The notes under the pieces were generated by a model that saw only the letters and a list, made by a program, of their open reading frames with translations, did no database searches and was not told where the DNA came from. From Setoptus koraiensis (Eukaryota > Arthropoda): a stretch of 64,000 nucleotides of DNA. Position numbers and translations under genes: made by a program. Shown here piece after piece: positions 1 through 10,369 of this stretch. Location: assembly GCA_048013815.1 (NCBI GenBank), contig CM106586.1, positions 23,746,001 to 23,810,000 of the forward strand, written 5' to 3'. Each line of letters begins with the position of its first letter. Within the stretch, counting starts at the first letter, position 1.

Positions 1-121
1 NNNNNNNNNNNNNNNNNNNNNNNNNNNNNNNNNNNNNNNNNNNNNNNNNNNNNNNNNNNNNNNNNNNNNNNNNNNNNNNNNNNNNNNNNNNNNNNNNNNN
101 NNNNNNNNNNNNNNNNNNNNN
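1..121. other. assembly gap (N)
   Basis: The first 121 positions are N, so the window begins at a scaffold gap. Any gene crossing this edge is truncated. Confidence 0.99.
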
Positions 122-322
122 AGATGCACCAATCAATCTTCAGTTGTCAAGAGGACTTTACAACAAATTTTGATATTGCCATGCGATGAACAGCAAGTGA
201 GTGGCATGCGAAGCCGACGAAATATTTTACAATTGTGTCCAACTTATGAAACGACTAGATTATCTAAAAGTTACTATGTACTACCGCAGTGGTCTTTTTT
301 GTTAGACCTTTATAGAATTTAA
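122..322 (+). CDS. possible 3'-partial coding exon cut by the gap
   Basis: The frame beginning right after the N gap stays open for 66 codons and stops at TAA 320-322. This is long for sequence this AT-rich. A plus-strand AATAAA follows at 522-527, about 200 bp downstream, as expected for a 3' UTR. The peptide is rich in Arg, Leu and Gln and ends in a hydrophobic stretch (WSFLLDLYRI). I do not recognise the family. It could be the C-terminal exon of a gene whose body lies in or before the gap, or a chance open frame. Confidence 0.28.
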   Translation, partial: RCTNQSSVVKRTLQQILILPCDEQQVSGMRSRRNILQLCPTYETTRLSKSYYVLPQWSFLLDLYRI

Positions 323-561
323 ATTCATCTTATATCACCAAAGCAAACTTCTTTGATGCAGGATTGACTTGAAGTCTGATTAAGGAGCTTTAGTCGTTAA
401 TATACCTTAAACGATTTCGACAAACTGCTAGATGATGGAAAAAACATGTATTGTATTTGGAGCAGTGGATATACATACTTTGTGTATGATGAAAATGGTG
501 ATGATAGTATGAGAAAAGGTGAATAAAATTAGATTCTAAAATAACAACTGTCTTTGAAAAA

Positions 562-1461
562 TCAACTACATTGTGTCTGCGTCATGGAAACACCATTAAC
601 TGTGCGTGTAATGGTGCGACATGAATATCCCGAAGTATGGACATTGACATGGGCTTGATGGTTATTTCTGACCGATCGGAGCTCATCAAGGTTACCGAAA
701 AATGATCTTCCGTCACCAAATTCTTCCGGTGAGATGACATTCCAACCATGGGTCGCTTGTTGATGCACACTATAATGATTACCGTGAGAAGAAAATGGAT
801 TTCCTAGAAATTGCCACTCGTCGTCGTCCATATTGTGGAATAAATCGTCAAGATCGATGCCTCCAAATGAAGCTTTATGGTGGTATTGATGTTGTTGGTG
901 GTGATACTGATGGTGCTGATGTGGATGGGCATGATCATGATGGTGCTGATGTGCATGATCGTGATGAAACGTATTATGTGGGGCATGCCTCATAAATTGG
1001 TCCTCGTACTGTCGAAAGAACTCATTTATGTCAAATTCGTTCATGTTGAAGCCTTGTGTTGACCATTGCTGACCTCCTGGCATGCTAGACCTATTATCGT
1101 ATTCTTTGCGTTTATTCTCATCTGATAGAGTTTCGTAAGCTTTAACAATCTTGATGAAATCATCTTGAGCATTCTTATCTTTGTTTTTGTCTGGATGGTA
1201 TTTCTTGGCTAATCGCCTAAATGCCTTTTGGATCTCTTGTTTCGTTGACTTTTTCTCTACTCCGAGAAGCGTATAGTAGTCATCTTCTGAGGCAATCACA
1301 CCCAAAATCAATTGGCCCGATGCACTTTGATCATTTTCCAAAATTCTTGATATCTGCTGATGTATGGGCTGGATTAACGTCATATAAAGTGTAAGACAGG
1401 TGAATATGTTTTGAGCAGTTTGAAATGAACCTGCCCGACTTGTCATGGCTGACAAGTGCAT
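562..1461 (-). CDS. DNAJB9: DNAJB9 (ERdj4)-like J-domain co-chaperone
   Basis: This is a 299-residue single-exon gene. A J domain occupies roughly residues 60-123, with the catalytic HPD tripeptide at 89-91 (AKKYHPDKNKD). J-domain proteins stimulate the ATPase of Hsp70; DNAJB9 acts on BiP in the ER lumen. The assignment rests on the J domain sitting near the N-terminus behind a hydrophobic stretch (residues 20-30 and 50-57) and on the C-terminal CRTITRTVNGVSMTQTQCS, which resembles the C-terminal box of DNAJB9. The middle (about 165-197) is a His/Gln tract dominated by HHDHAH-type units that vertebrate DNAJB9 lacks. The annotated ATG at 1461 puts the hydrophobic segment internally. A shorter start, or an upstream signal-peptide exon spliced before the LILGVIA segment, is possible. 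BiP partnership and ER location are inferred. Confidence 0.8.
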   Translation of the reverse strand: MHLSAMTSRAGSFQTAQNIFTCLTLYMTLIQPIHQQISRILENDQSASGQLILGVIASEDDYYTLLGVEKKSTKQEIQKAFRRLAKKYHPDKNKDKNAQDDFIKIVKAYETLSDENKRKEYDNRSSMPGGQQWSTQGFNMNEFDINEFFRQYEDQFMRHAPHNTFHHDHAHQHHHDHAHPHQHHQYHHQQHQYHHKASFGGIDLDDLFHNMDDDEWQFLGNPFSSHGNHYSVHQQATHGWNVISPEEFGDGRSFFGNLDELRSVRNNHQAHVNVHTSGYSCRTITRTVNGVSMTQTQCS

Positions 1462-2407
1462 CTCGACTAGACTTGAATGTATTCAATTGTTCAGCAACTG
1501 TTCGAATAGGATCTTATAATCTTTTGTTTAATCCAGTTTCGTTTTGCTAAGGCCAATCATCTAGTAAAATCATCCGATCCTTTAATTATATTTGCACGTT
1601 TCATCTATTGCCTAGTTAGTTGTTTCGCGTCCATGATGTTTCAGCATTTCCAGAGTAAATTAATTTTTCTCTGTAGGTTCTTCAAAAATCCGCTGATTGG
1701 AGTAGAATTAATAACTGACGCAGAATAGAAGTGATGCACAACTGCTTTACAGTGTATCTAGTGAATAGGCTAAAGGCATCGGCACACCACACTCACGTTA
1801 ATCTGACGTGTATAAATGAAGGCACGCACTATTTGCGAGTATAATCATGAAAGTACGCAACTTGTTGTGAAAGACCTTCACCTGTTCCAGAGATCTCAAA
1901 GTGGAAGGAACGCAAACGATTGAATAATTGACTACATGCATCATGTAATATTAAAATGTTATAATAATTGTATCAGAAAGGCAGCATCAACCACAAAAGA
2001 ATACAATTTTCTGTCAGAGTAATCTACAGTTTAAAACACCACCCCAACTAATATACGAGAGTCTCATTTGCATTTGATCGCATACAATCAGAGCTACCGA
2101 TATCTTGACCTTAGACGAATTTTCCTATGCAGAACATTCATCTCCCAGGTGAAAAAGCGCTCCCATAAATCGGTAAATCATATGCATGGACACTGTGATC
2201 CAATATTGTTATCTCATCTGACACATTCTAATGAAGGTCTCATGATGCTACAGTTTTATGCCGCAGTTTGAACACTGTTATCGTTCACATATGATCCAAA
2301 CAAACATAAATCGGGGCATAAGAGACTGACAATGAGTTTCAGAGGCTGATAAGCAGCGGGACTATAAGTGAGGATCCACATAAGGGGCGCATGAAATCAA
2401 CACAATT
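1462..2407. other. intergenic, no gene recognised
   Basis: This AT-rich stretch lies between the 5' end of the DNAJB9-like gene and the 3' end of BCCIP. I see no conserved reading frame, repeat array or structured RNA in it. It should contain the promoter of the DNAJB9-like gene and the short BCCIP 3' flank. Confidence 0.6.
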
Positions 2408-3241
2408 TTATTTCAATTCTTCAGCTAGGAGACCTAAAATCTTGGGCCACTTGCTATACTCTATCAAAATGATACGTCTATGAGCTGTGTATTTTGAATC
2501 TGAGTTTAGAGTCCAGCATGCACTATCATCTATCTGTTTGGACACATCGCAGTCTGAGTAGCAACAGCAGTTTTCAAACAATATCTCTTCTTCGGGATTC
2601 ATATATAAAATATCGCCATCTGTATCACTTGCTTTTGGTTTTGTCGCAGTCGATTCCTTGAGCTTTTTTTTCTTCGACTCTGACATGTGTTTAATCATTA
2701 TCTTACTAATAAAAACCAAGTGTGTAAAGTTGAGCGGGTTCATGCTCTCAGTAAGAGCATTCATTGATGGCAAAGCCAACTGAGGGGGCAAATTGATAAA
2801 TCGTTCATTTATGACCAGTCCTAATCTATTTACAGCCTCCGGTTTCTGTTCTTTTGATAATAATTTTTTTATATGACTACTCCAATTCATTAATACCTCC
2901 CTGACAGAGTTTTCAACAGTTCGCACCTCAACTTTCGGCACTTGGTTATCTCCTTCAATATTGTCACCTAGGTCAATGAAAGAAACAACGCCGTATATAT
3001 CGTCATCAGGTTCATCATCTTCATCTAGATCTTTTTCTTCGTCCGGAGCCTCTGTTGCGATAACCTGTGTTACATCCTTTAACTTGATAATGTAGTCGGC
3101 CAAAGCTGCTATGTCGACATTGGGTAATAATATTTGCTTAAGCAGCGTTGCAACTCCTTGGAGATCCTCTTCAATAGGCGGGTGAAATTCAAAGTTTATT
3201 TCAACTTGGTTGTCTGATTTACTTGAAGTAGATGCTGCCAT
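2408..3241 (-). CDS. BCCIP: BCCIP (BRCA2/CDKN1A-interacting protein) homolog
   Basis: This is a 277-residue single-exon protein of the BCP1/BCCIP family, which acts in ribosomal protein uL14 chaperoning, large-subunit biogenesis and, in vertebrates, BRCA2-linked DNA repair. Family features are the N-terminal acidic stretch (EEKDLDEDDEPDDD), the conserved core from VNFEFHPP-like residues through LKQILLPNVDIAALADYII, and the C-terminal NPEEEILFENCCCYSDCDV block. I chose the ATG at 3241 (MAASTSSK). A longer in-frame start at 3337 would add a Cys/Pro-rich leader that is not family-like. The length is close to animal homologs. The stop codon at 2408-2410 lies inside an AATAAA hexamer (complement of 2407-2412), so the 3' UTR may be extremely short. 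Confidence 0.88.
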   Translation of the reverse strand: MAASTSSKSDNQVEINFEFHPPIEEDLQGVATLLKQILLPNVDIAALADYIIKLKDVTQVIATEAPDEEKDLDEDDEPDDDIYGVVSFIDLGDNIEGDNQVPKVEVRTVENSVREVLMNWSSHIKKLLSKEQKPEAVNRLGLVINERFINLPPQLALPSMNALTESMNPLNFTHLVFISKIMIKHMSESKKKKLKESTATKPKASDTDGDILYMNPEEEILFENCCCYSDCDVSKQIDDSACWTLNSDSKYTAHRRIILIEYSKWPKILGLLAEELK

Positions 3242-3760
3242 GATAATTCCTAAATGAGACTGATTAAAAGTGGGAGGATTGTATGGAAGACAGTTGTAGC
3301 ATTTTTGGTGTGGCTCCGACGGATGACAGCATGTCATGTGAGCATGTGCTGTGCAAGCGCCAGAGTCAGCGACGGAAAATCAGGCAACAGGTCCATGGAA
3401 CGTGAACGGGCGGAATCTCTAGAATACTTGACGTGGATGCCAGTAGTGAGGACTGAGGCAAGGATATAAATGGAATCGAATCGATTGAGAGTACAGACAA
3501 GTCATTTAATTAGGTGAAAAAAACTTTTATTCGGCTAAGGGAAGTGGCATTTTCGAGTCATTGTGTGGGACACATTCACCAATTGCATCGATAGCAGGCT
3601 TATTTTATGCTGAGTGTTTTCTGATGTTCGAGATAGCATATGTTATAATGATGAGTTTAATGATGATTAATTTTAGATAGTAAATTTAATCGAAGGTGAA
3701 TTTGCTGAAATCGTTGTTCCTGATGCTATGGTCAATGTTCAATTGTCGCGTTTCACCTAA
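3242..3760. other. BCCIP promoter and EF1A 3' UTR
   Basis: This stretch separates the BCCIP start codon from the EF1A stop codon; both genes are on the minus strand. It contains an AATAAA on the minus strand at 3526-3531, about 230 bp past the EF1A stop, probably the EF1A polyadenylation signal. The remainder should hold the BCCIP promoter. No other feature is seen. Confidence 0.55.
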
Positions 3761-5578
3761 TTATTTCTTTCCCTTGACGGCTTTCTCGGCGGCTTTAGTC
3801 ACTTTACCACCAGACATATCCTTGGGCTTGACTGCCTTGATGACACCAACAGCGACTGTCTGCCTCATGTCACGGACAGCAAAACGCCCGAGAGGAGGAA
3901 AGTCAGTGAAGGTCTCGACACACATGGGTTTTTGAGGTACCAATGTGACAATAGCAGCATCGTTAGATTTGATCGCTTTGGGGTTGTCTTCAATCTTCTT
4001 ACCAGAACGACGATCGATTTTTTCAGTGATTTCACGGAACTTGCAGGCAATGTGTGCAGTGTGACAATCCAAAACTGGAGTGTATCCGTTGGTGATTTGG
4101 CCAGGGTGATTCAAGACAATAACCTGAGCTGTGAACTCTTCGGTTCCCTTGGGTGGATCGTGTTTGCTGTCACCGGCTACGTAACCACGGCGCAACTCCT
4201 TGACTGAGACGTTCTTGACGTTGAAACCAACATTGTCACCTGGAACACCCTCAGTTAAGGCTTCGTGATGCATCTCGACAGACTTGACTTCAGTCGTCAA
4301 GTTGACTGGTGCAAATGTTACGACCATACCTGGTTTGATGGTTCCGGTTTCAACACGACCCACTGGCACAGTTCCGATACCACCGATCTTGTAGACATCT
4401 TGCAGGGGTAGACGTAGGGGCTTGTCTGTCGGCCTTGCAGGAGGCTCCATGGCATCTAGGGCTTGCAATAGAGTCTTACCCTCGAGCTTGGTACCCTTGC
4501 GTTCAATGTTCCATCCTTTGAACCATGGCATGTTGGTTGATGGCTCCAACATGTTGTCACCATTCCATCCTGAGATTGGAACAAATGGTACAACTGTTGG
4601 ATTGAAACCGATTTTCTTGACATATGCTGAAACTTCTTTTTGAATTTCCTCGAAACGAGCTTGGTTGAATGGTGGTTCAGTTTTGTCCATTTTGTTGACA
4701 CCGACAATCAACTGCTTGACACCCAATGTGTATGCAAGGAGAGCGTGTTCACGGGTTTGACCGTTCTTTGAAATACCAGCTTCAAACTCACCAACACCAG
4801 CGGCGACGATCAAGATAGCACAGTCGGCTTGAGATGTACCAGTAATCATGTTTTTGATGAAATCACGATGACCTGGGGCATCAATAACGGTAACTTCATA
4901 CTTAGGTGTCTCGAATTTCCATAATGTAATATCAATGGTAATACCACGCTCACGTTCAGCTTTCAATTTATCTAAAACCCATGCATATTTGAATGAACCT
5001 TTACCCATCTGTGGGTCGACATAATGATCAGATTTGGAGAGTGTGGCGTGTTAGTGACATGTAAGAGGTATGGCAATAGGGGGCGCTCTGATGAGTGAAC
5101 TTAGAATAGGTGAAAATTGGAAGCGGAGAGATTCATAGACAAATCGAGGAGATTTTGATAGCTGAAGAGAGAATTGATCGACAGTTAACACGAATCAATG
5201 GTAACCCGATAGAGGGGTGGCCTTCAGGCGCGGATAGGTTCGAGTGAAAATCGAGCCGCCATGCTTGCCACACAGACAGGCAATCAAGCCGGAAGTGGAA
5301 AGGCGTGCGCAGGCATACGGCGTGCTATGCGTCCACAAGCTGGCCACACGCACATACACCGAATTATGACTAAGAGAGCTATATGGTGGTGGTAGAGAAA
5401 GAATTGTGCGAATATTAATTAGCCGGCGACTTACCTCTTGGGCCTCTTTCTCGAATTTTTCAATTGTACGCTTGTCAATACCTCCACATTTGTAGATCAA
5501 ATGTCCGGTTGTCGTACTCTTACCAGAGTCGACGTGACCAATAACGACGGTGTTAATATGCGCTTTGTCTTTTCCCAT
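3761..5578 (-). CDS. EEF1A: translation elongation factor eEF1A (two exons)
   Basis: eEF1A delivers aminoacyl-tRNA to the ribosomal A site as a GTP complex. Exon 1 is 5435-5578 (48 codons) and exon 2 is 3761-5008 (415 codons plus stop), giving 463 residues, the usual animal length. The intron 5009-5434 is phase 0, with GTAAG donor and CACAG acceptor, and splits the protein between KEAQE and [10 protein letters not shown]. All GTPase motifs are present: GHVDSGKS (14-21), DAPGH (91-95) and NKMD (153-156). The basic C-terminus ([11 protein letters not shown]) is intact. The 426-bp intron is the longest in any gene here. The start is fixed by the universally conserved [17 protein letters not shown]. 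Confidence 0.98.
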
Positions 5579-6297
5579 ATTTAATTATCTAATTGAAATT
5601 TCTTTATTATGAATTTGTTAATATGAATAATGGTATTGATTTTATGTTATATATATGCTGTAACTAATTTTATTTTTTTATTTAGACAACTATGTAAATC
5701 TGCGTGTGTGCCTCTCTAAATCAAAAACTGAATTAATGATAAAATGTGTTGGTTGTAATTTATATTACTGGATGAACTCGCCGATCGACAATGCTGATGT
5801 GTCTGCTCGTTGAACAGAAAAGAGCGAGCGATAGAACAGAAAATTCCTCCAGTATATAGAATGAACTGAATCGGAAAAGATTCGAATAGCCAATAGGCGA
5901 GCATTGCACACACACACGCTCAGTCACCAAGGGAGAGCGCAGACACACACGCACGCATAAGCGAATAATGCCGGTTACTTCGGTGCTTGTGTGTGTGTGC
6001 ATCAGACAAACACACAGACAAACAAACAAGATCAAACGTACACTGGTTGATAACGCACATATTGACAGACGGACCGTTTTCCTTTCATTCCTGTAGGTCC
6101 CTTTTCTTCTCCCACTGTTCATGCTCTTTAAACGATATGTGTGCACCATTGCATGCCTGTCCGCTCGTGGGCATGAAACCAACATACTGAAGCATAGCAG
6201 TTTTCACCAACATGCAAAAACCAATGCATGATCCCTTCTCGCCCCCTCCCCCCGGCATATAGGCTTGAGCGTTGAGCAATTTTTGCCCCATACTCTC
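5579..6297. other. EF1A upstream region with CA/GT tracts
   Basis: This region lies between the divergently transcribed EF1A and prefoldin 1 genes. It carries imperfect CA/GT tracts around 5905-5960 and 5985-6025. No conserved frame is apparent. It should contain the EF1A promoter and 5' UTR, possibly with a 5'-UTR intron that I cannot place. Confidence 0.5.
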
Positions 6298-6950
6298 CAA
6301 CAAGAAAATGGCCGCATTGATTCATCATGTGATGGCCTGCTTCCTCTAGAATTCTAATCACACCAGATGGCGTCATCAACATATTTCATAGGCGCTGACT
6401 TTGAATGAATCGAATTCTGTTTCACTATTTTGTTTCAATCGCCCATATGTTTTCTACACAAAAATCCAGAATCGTTAAGGTAATTCACGGCGATACTCAC
6501 TTCATCATAGCGATGACAGGATTACTTTATTGTTGATTTATTTAATTACACGAAATCTAACAGTCAGCATGGACCTGGAGTTAAAAAAAGGATTTCAAGA
6601 GCTTCAGGCTCAAGTGATTGACACTAGAGCCAAGATAGCCAATATTGATGCATGCTCTAAGATGTGTGCCCACGACGCTAAAGTTAATGAATCAATAATA
6701 CAGGAATTCGGTAAAGAGGACTCAAAAAACTATCTCTACGAGCCAGTGGGAAGAATGTTGGTCAAACGAGAAGGCGAAGACGCCACCAAATTCCTAAATG
6801 ACCGGTCTAAGCTTTATGAGGAAAAACTAGCTCAATATAAAGAGGTGAAAGAATTTTGTTTAACCAAAGTGAAGGAAACAGAGAATGGATTGAGAGAACT
6901 CGTGAATCGTAAAATAAACAAGAAATAATCTCAAATATACTTAGAATTAT
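6298..6950 (+). repeat. left arm of inverted duplication containing PFDN1
   Basis: This segment includes the prefoldin 1 gene plus about 270 bp upstream. It matches the reverse complement of 9130-9750 almost throughout, with scattered substitutions and small indels. Shared blocks include the start of the arm (CAACAAGAAAATGGCCGC), the ATTTATTTAATTA upstream of the ATG, and the 3' flank after the stop codon. The arms enclose the EHD gene. Confidence 0.88.
6569..6928 (+). CDS. PFDN1: prefoldin subunit 1
   Basis: This is a 119-residue beta-type prefoldin subunit. Prefoldin is a heterohexameric cytosolic chaperone that hands nascent actin and tubulin to the CCT chaperonin. The N-terminal MDLELKKGFQELQAQVIDT closely matches the PFDN1 signature, and YEPVGRMLV is the conserved beta-hairpin segment between two coiled-coil helices (about residues 2-40 and 75-115). 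I chose the ATG at 6569 because it begins exactly at the family start. An in-frame ATG at 6530 would add a 13-residue leader that the family lacks. The gene is intronless and tail-to-tail with EHD. A broken inverted copy lies at 9160-9486. Confidence 0.93.
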   Translation: MDLELKKGFQELQAQVIDTRAKIANIDACSKMCAHDAKVNESIIQEFGKEDSKNYLYEPVGRMLVKREGEDATKFLNDRSKLYEEKLAQYKEVKEFCLTKVKETENGLRELVNRKINKK

Positions 6951-7174
6951 ACAATTATGCAATAGTTTGGATACTAGGTAACATTGTTATAACATCATTT
7001 TTATATCTTTTGTATTGGGTACCTCGTAACTTATATCATAATAATTCTGAGTTACTAACGATGTGATGATTATTTTATTTGAGTAAATATCCAGTATAAA
7101 CTAAAGTATTACTACAACTGAGACCATGTTTGAATGGTTGAATATAAATCCTCTTTAAAATTGATTAAAATTGC
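6951..7174. other. convergent 3' region of PFDN1 and EHD
   Basis: This is a short AT-rich gap between two convergent stop codons. A minus-strand AATAAA at 7074-7079 is a plausible EHD polyadenylation signal. No clear AATAAA was found for PFDN1. Confidence 0.45.
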
Positions 7175-8897
7175 TTAAGTTGCGGCAACCCCACCTCCAC
7201 CGGGTCTCTTCGACGGTGGAATCAGGTGACTTGGTAGTTGCGGTGGTAGATCGTGTCCCTGAATTTTGACATTGATTAGATGCATTGCCAAAGCAAATTC
7301 ATCCGCATCAAGCATACCATCTCTATCGACATCGGATAGTTTCCATATCTTTCCCAAGACGGTATTTGGTAGTTTGGATTTGATCATTTCCTGCTTTGCG
7401 TTGGATCCATTGAGTTTTCCGTCGACTGGATTCAAAGAGTTAAAGATTTCAACGTACTTTTCTTTGTTTTTCTCAACTATCCAATTGCTATCATACGAGC
7501 CGGCATCCACACCCTCACCTCTACCGTAGCCAAATGGTGATTCATCAACAGTTTCGAATGCGCCACCTTTAAGTTGAGATGGTACGTCAGATTGGGAATC
7601 GGTTGCTTGTTCCTGTTTTAGAAGATGATTAAAAGTCTGGATTAGTATATTTGTATTCTTTAGAAAGAGAGCAATTGATTTTATGAGCACTAACCTGAGG
7701 GATTTTAGCCACTAATCTTGCTATGTCCTGGGCTAGTACTGTGTCTACAGCATCTAGTAATAGTTTTTTGAGAGGATGGAATTTAGTAAAATCGTAATTT
7801 ATAAGCTTATCTTGCATTTCCTTCAGATCCGGAAAGTCTCCCCTAGGTATCTGATATTCTCGTTCGATATCGAGATAAATTTGATTAAGATTTTTGATAA
7901 GATCTTTCTTTTTGCCCTCTTTTCCAAACACGGTCGGCATATCTTTACGCAAAGCACTGATAATGTATGCATGAACTTTCGCCAACCTGGCTCTCTTGAT
8001 TAAATCGTTCAATTTTCGTAAAGCTGCGTTGCGGGGCAGACTTTGGATATCATTAAACAAATCCTGTTCCTCGGCCTCGAACAGTTTCCTATTTGCATCA
8101 TAGCGCAACGGTTCATCCCAGAAAGATCCGATGTAAACTCTTGCAACCTCAGGAGTTTGCAAAACTTTACCTAAAGACCACATGAGAGCTCCGTAGACCC
8201 TCATTAGCTGTTGATGTTCGATCATGTCTGCTTTGTTGAGAACTATCCTAATCTTATCATCATGACCTCTCAGAGCTTCAATGGAGCGCCTAAATTCATC
8301 GGAAATGTCCAATTTGTGAGCATCAAACAGGAGGATTATCCTATCAACTCGTTCGGCAAACCATTCCAAAACTCCCGTGAAATCGTAACCACGATCAACA
8401 CGTTGCTTCTCGCCAGAGAGAATACCGGGTGTATCTATGATCGATAACGATTCTAGAACAGGAGAGTTGACTTGCGATACTTGAAAACGGTTCAAGAAGG
8501 CATTGCCAAACTTCGCCAATGGACGGAATTGTTTCTTTGGGTCAACAACTAGAGCATTTCCTGGTACGACACCTTCTTGACCACTCTCGGCGTGCATCAC
8601 AGCTATGAAACGATCGGTTGTTGGTTCTGGTCCAATACGAATGCCAGGAAAATCTTTCTCTAATAAATATCTTATAAAAGTTGTCTTACCAGTGGAGTAC
8701 TGTCCAACTAACAATATCATGGGCTTGGAATCAAAATCAGCATCTTCTAATGGTGGTGAATGAAAATCGTGGAACATGTAATACTCCTCCAATGGTAGTA
8801 TTTTTTTCTTGTATATGCGTCGTAGGCCTTCTACAACGCTCATAAAGAGTTCTGGTTGCCTCTTCCGGCCTTCGTCGCCGTTAACCCAACTAAACAT
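7175..8897 (-). CDS. EHD1: EHD-family dynamin-like ATPase (EHD1/Past1), two exons
   Basis: EHD proteins are membrane-remodelling ATPases that tubulate endosomal membranes and drive recycling of receptors. Exon 1 is 7695-8897 (401 codons) and exon 2 is 7175-7612 (145 codons plus stop), joined in phase 0 across an 82-bp intron (GTTAGT donor, AAACAG acceptor). The 546 residues match the family length of about 534-550. The P-loop is GQYSTGKTT (65-73), followed by the IDTPGIL and NKAD switch motifs of the G domain. A helical domain and linker follow. The C-terminal EH domain contains an EF-hand loop (DVDRDGMLDADEFALAMHLI) and the family tail LIPPSKRPGGG. Human EHD1-4 and Drosophila Past1 cannot be separated by eye, so the symbol is generic. 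Confidence 0.96.
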
Positions 8898-9129
8898 TTT
8901 TAAATCGTTGATTGACGTTTCCTATAAATGGATGGCCAGTTGACGAGGCGAAGGTGACCCGATTACGTACTGAATGACAAATGGAGATCTGTAAACATCC
9001 CCATCGATCGATGTCAGTTTCGATTGACGGAATGAGCGGTAATTTTGAATAGAAACATGCGCATGAATATTCACTTGTGAATATAGTATGATACCAATAA
9101 ATATATTATGGTCCCAATTATTTCATTCA

Positions 9130-9750
9130 ATGCAGTGTATTCCTAAGAACATTTGAGATCGTTTCTTGATTATTTTACGGTTCACAGGTCATCTCAATCC
9201 TTTCTCTGTTTCCTTTACCTTGTACGAAATTCTTTCGCTCCTTTGTATTGACCTTCACAAAGTTTAGATCGATCTTGTCTCCACCTCCCCGTTTGACCAA
9301 CATTCTCCCCACTGGCTCATATAGATAGTTTTTTGAGTTCTCTCTACCGATTTCCTGTATTATTGATTCATTAACTTTAGCGTCTCAGGCACACATCATA
9401 GAGCATGCATCAATATTGGCTATCTCGGATGGTGTCAATCATTTGAGCCTAAAGCTCTCGAAATCCTTTTTTAACTCCAGGTCCATGCTAACTGTTAGAT
9501 TTCTTCTAATTAAATAAATGAACAATACAGTAATTCTGTCATCGCTATTTATAAGTTGATGATGAAATGATCACTTTAGATCGCTATCACCATTCTGAGA
9601 TCTGTGAAGTAGATGCACTCACAAAATAACTTTCGAAAAGTTCATTCAAACACAGCGCCGATGAAATGAGTTGCGCACGCCATCTGGTGTAATTAGATTT
9701 CAGGAGGAAGCAGGACATCACATGAATCAACGCGGCCATTTTCTTGTTGG
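9130..9750 (-). repeat. right arm of inverted duplication (degenerate PFDN1 copy)
   Basis: This is the reverse-complement copy of 6298-6950, covering the upstream region, the PFDN1 coding part and a little 3' flank. The arms are about 620-650 bp and about 2.2 kb apart. The copy is diverged and has lost short internal blocks within the coding part. Confidence 0.86.
9160..9486 (-). pseudogene. prefoldin subunit 1 pseudogene
   Basis: The reverse complement starts with an intact ATG (9484-9486) and the same first five codons as PFDN1. It then lacks one A in the poly-A run (six instead of seven), which shifts the frame and gives a stop after about 15 codons. Further on, roughly 20 bp and 10 bp are missing relative to the parent, around the parental DATKFLND and EEKLAQY segments. 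The parent has no intron, so introns cannot tell retrocopy from DNA duplication. Because about 270 bp of upstream DNA is also duplicated and no poly-A tail is seen, a segmental inverted duplication is the better explanation. Confidence 0.88.
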
Positions 9751-9872
9751 TAAAATAAGCAGGCGCACCAGCATTGTCGATTCGAGGAGGGTGCATACAA
9801 CTCAAATTTCAACCAATAGACAGGCTGATCAATTGATTATTATCCAATTTATAGTTAATCGCTGACTTATTA

Positions 9873-9882
9873 CACCTTTCTT
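9873..9882 (+). promoter_or_regulatory. candidate TCT-type initiator of the eL43 gene
   Basis: A pyrimidine run (CACCTTTCTT) lies about 55 bp upstream of the eL43 start codon. Animal ribosomal protein genes commonly start transcription inside such a TCT/TOP element. Position and sequence fit, but the transcription start is not demonstrated. Confidence 0.35.
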
Positions 9883-9931
9883 AATATCTCAACTAAATTA
9901 AAGCTAGCTCTCAAACAAGCCCTCACAAAAA

Positions 9932-10216
9932 ATGGCCAAAAGAACCAAGAAAGTGGGAATTGTAGGAAAGTACGGTACCCGTTACGGAGCCTCACTCAGA
10001 AAGCAGATCAAGAAGATAGAAGTATCTCAGCACTCTAAATATACATGCAGTTTCTGTGGTAAAAATTCAATGAAAAGAACCTGCGTCGGCATTTGGAAAT
10101 GCAAGGCATGTAACAAAACCGTCGCCGGGGGAGCTTATGTATACCAAACAACAACAGCCGCCACCATTAGATCGTCTGTACGACGTCTCAAGGAGATGCG
10201 TGAACCAGTCCAGTAA
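9932..10216 (+). CDS. RpL37A: 60S ribosomal protein eL43 (L37a)
   Basis: This is a 94-residue intronless gene for the large-subunit protein eL43. The zinc ribbon is intact, with four cysteines in two CxxC pairs (CSFCGK and CKAC) separated by 15 residues. The N-terminal [24 protein letters not shown] and the [24 protein letters not shown] segment are typical. An AATAAA at 10241-10246 follows the stop by about 25 bp. The gene is transcribed away from the prefoldin pseudogene copy. Confidence 0.97.
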   Translation: MAKRTKKVGIVGKYGTRYGASLRKQIKKIEVSQHSKYTCSFCGKNSMKRTCVGIWKCKACNKTVAGGAYVYQTTTAATIRSSVRRLKEMREPVQ

Positions 10217-10369
10217 TGGCTGTATTCAACTCAATAATTCAATAAATAACTATTAATTGAAAAAATAACCGCACTTAATTATTTGATTACCGAGACTTCT
10301 ATGTTGACAGTATTGATACAGGAAATTCGTAGCAGAGATTATTGCTATTTGGACGATGAAAGTGATCAA

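Noticed and set aside
5195-5434. Extension of EF1A exon 1 into a 127-residue frame
   Set aside because: A clear GTAAG donor ends the exon at 5435, and the continuation is intron.
6298-9750. Composite DNA transposon with ~620-bp terminal inverted repeats around EHD
   Set aside because: The arms are a duplicated prefoldin gene and its flanks, there is no transposase, and no target-site duplication is apparent.
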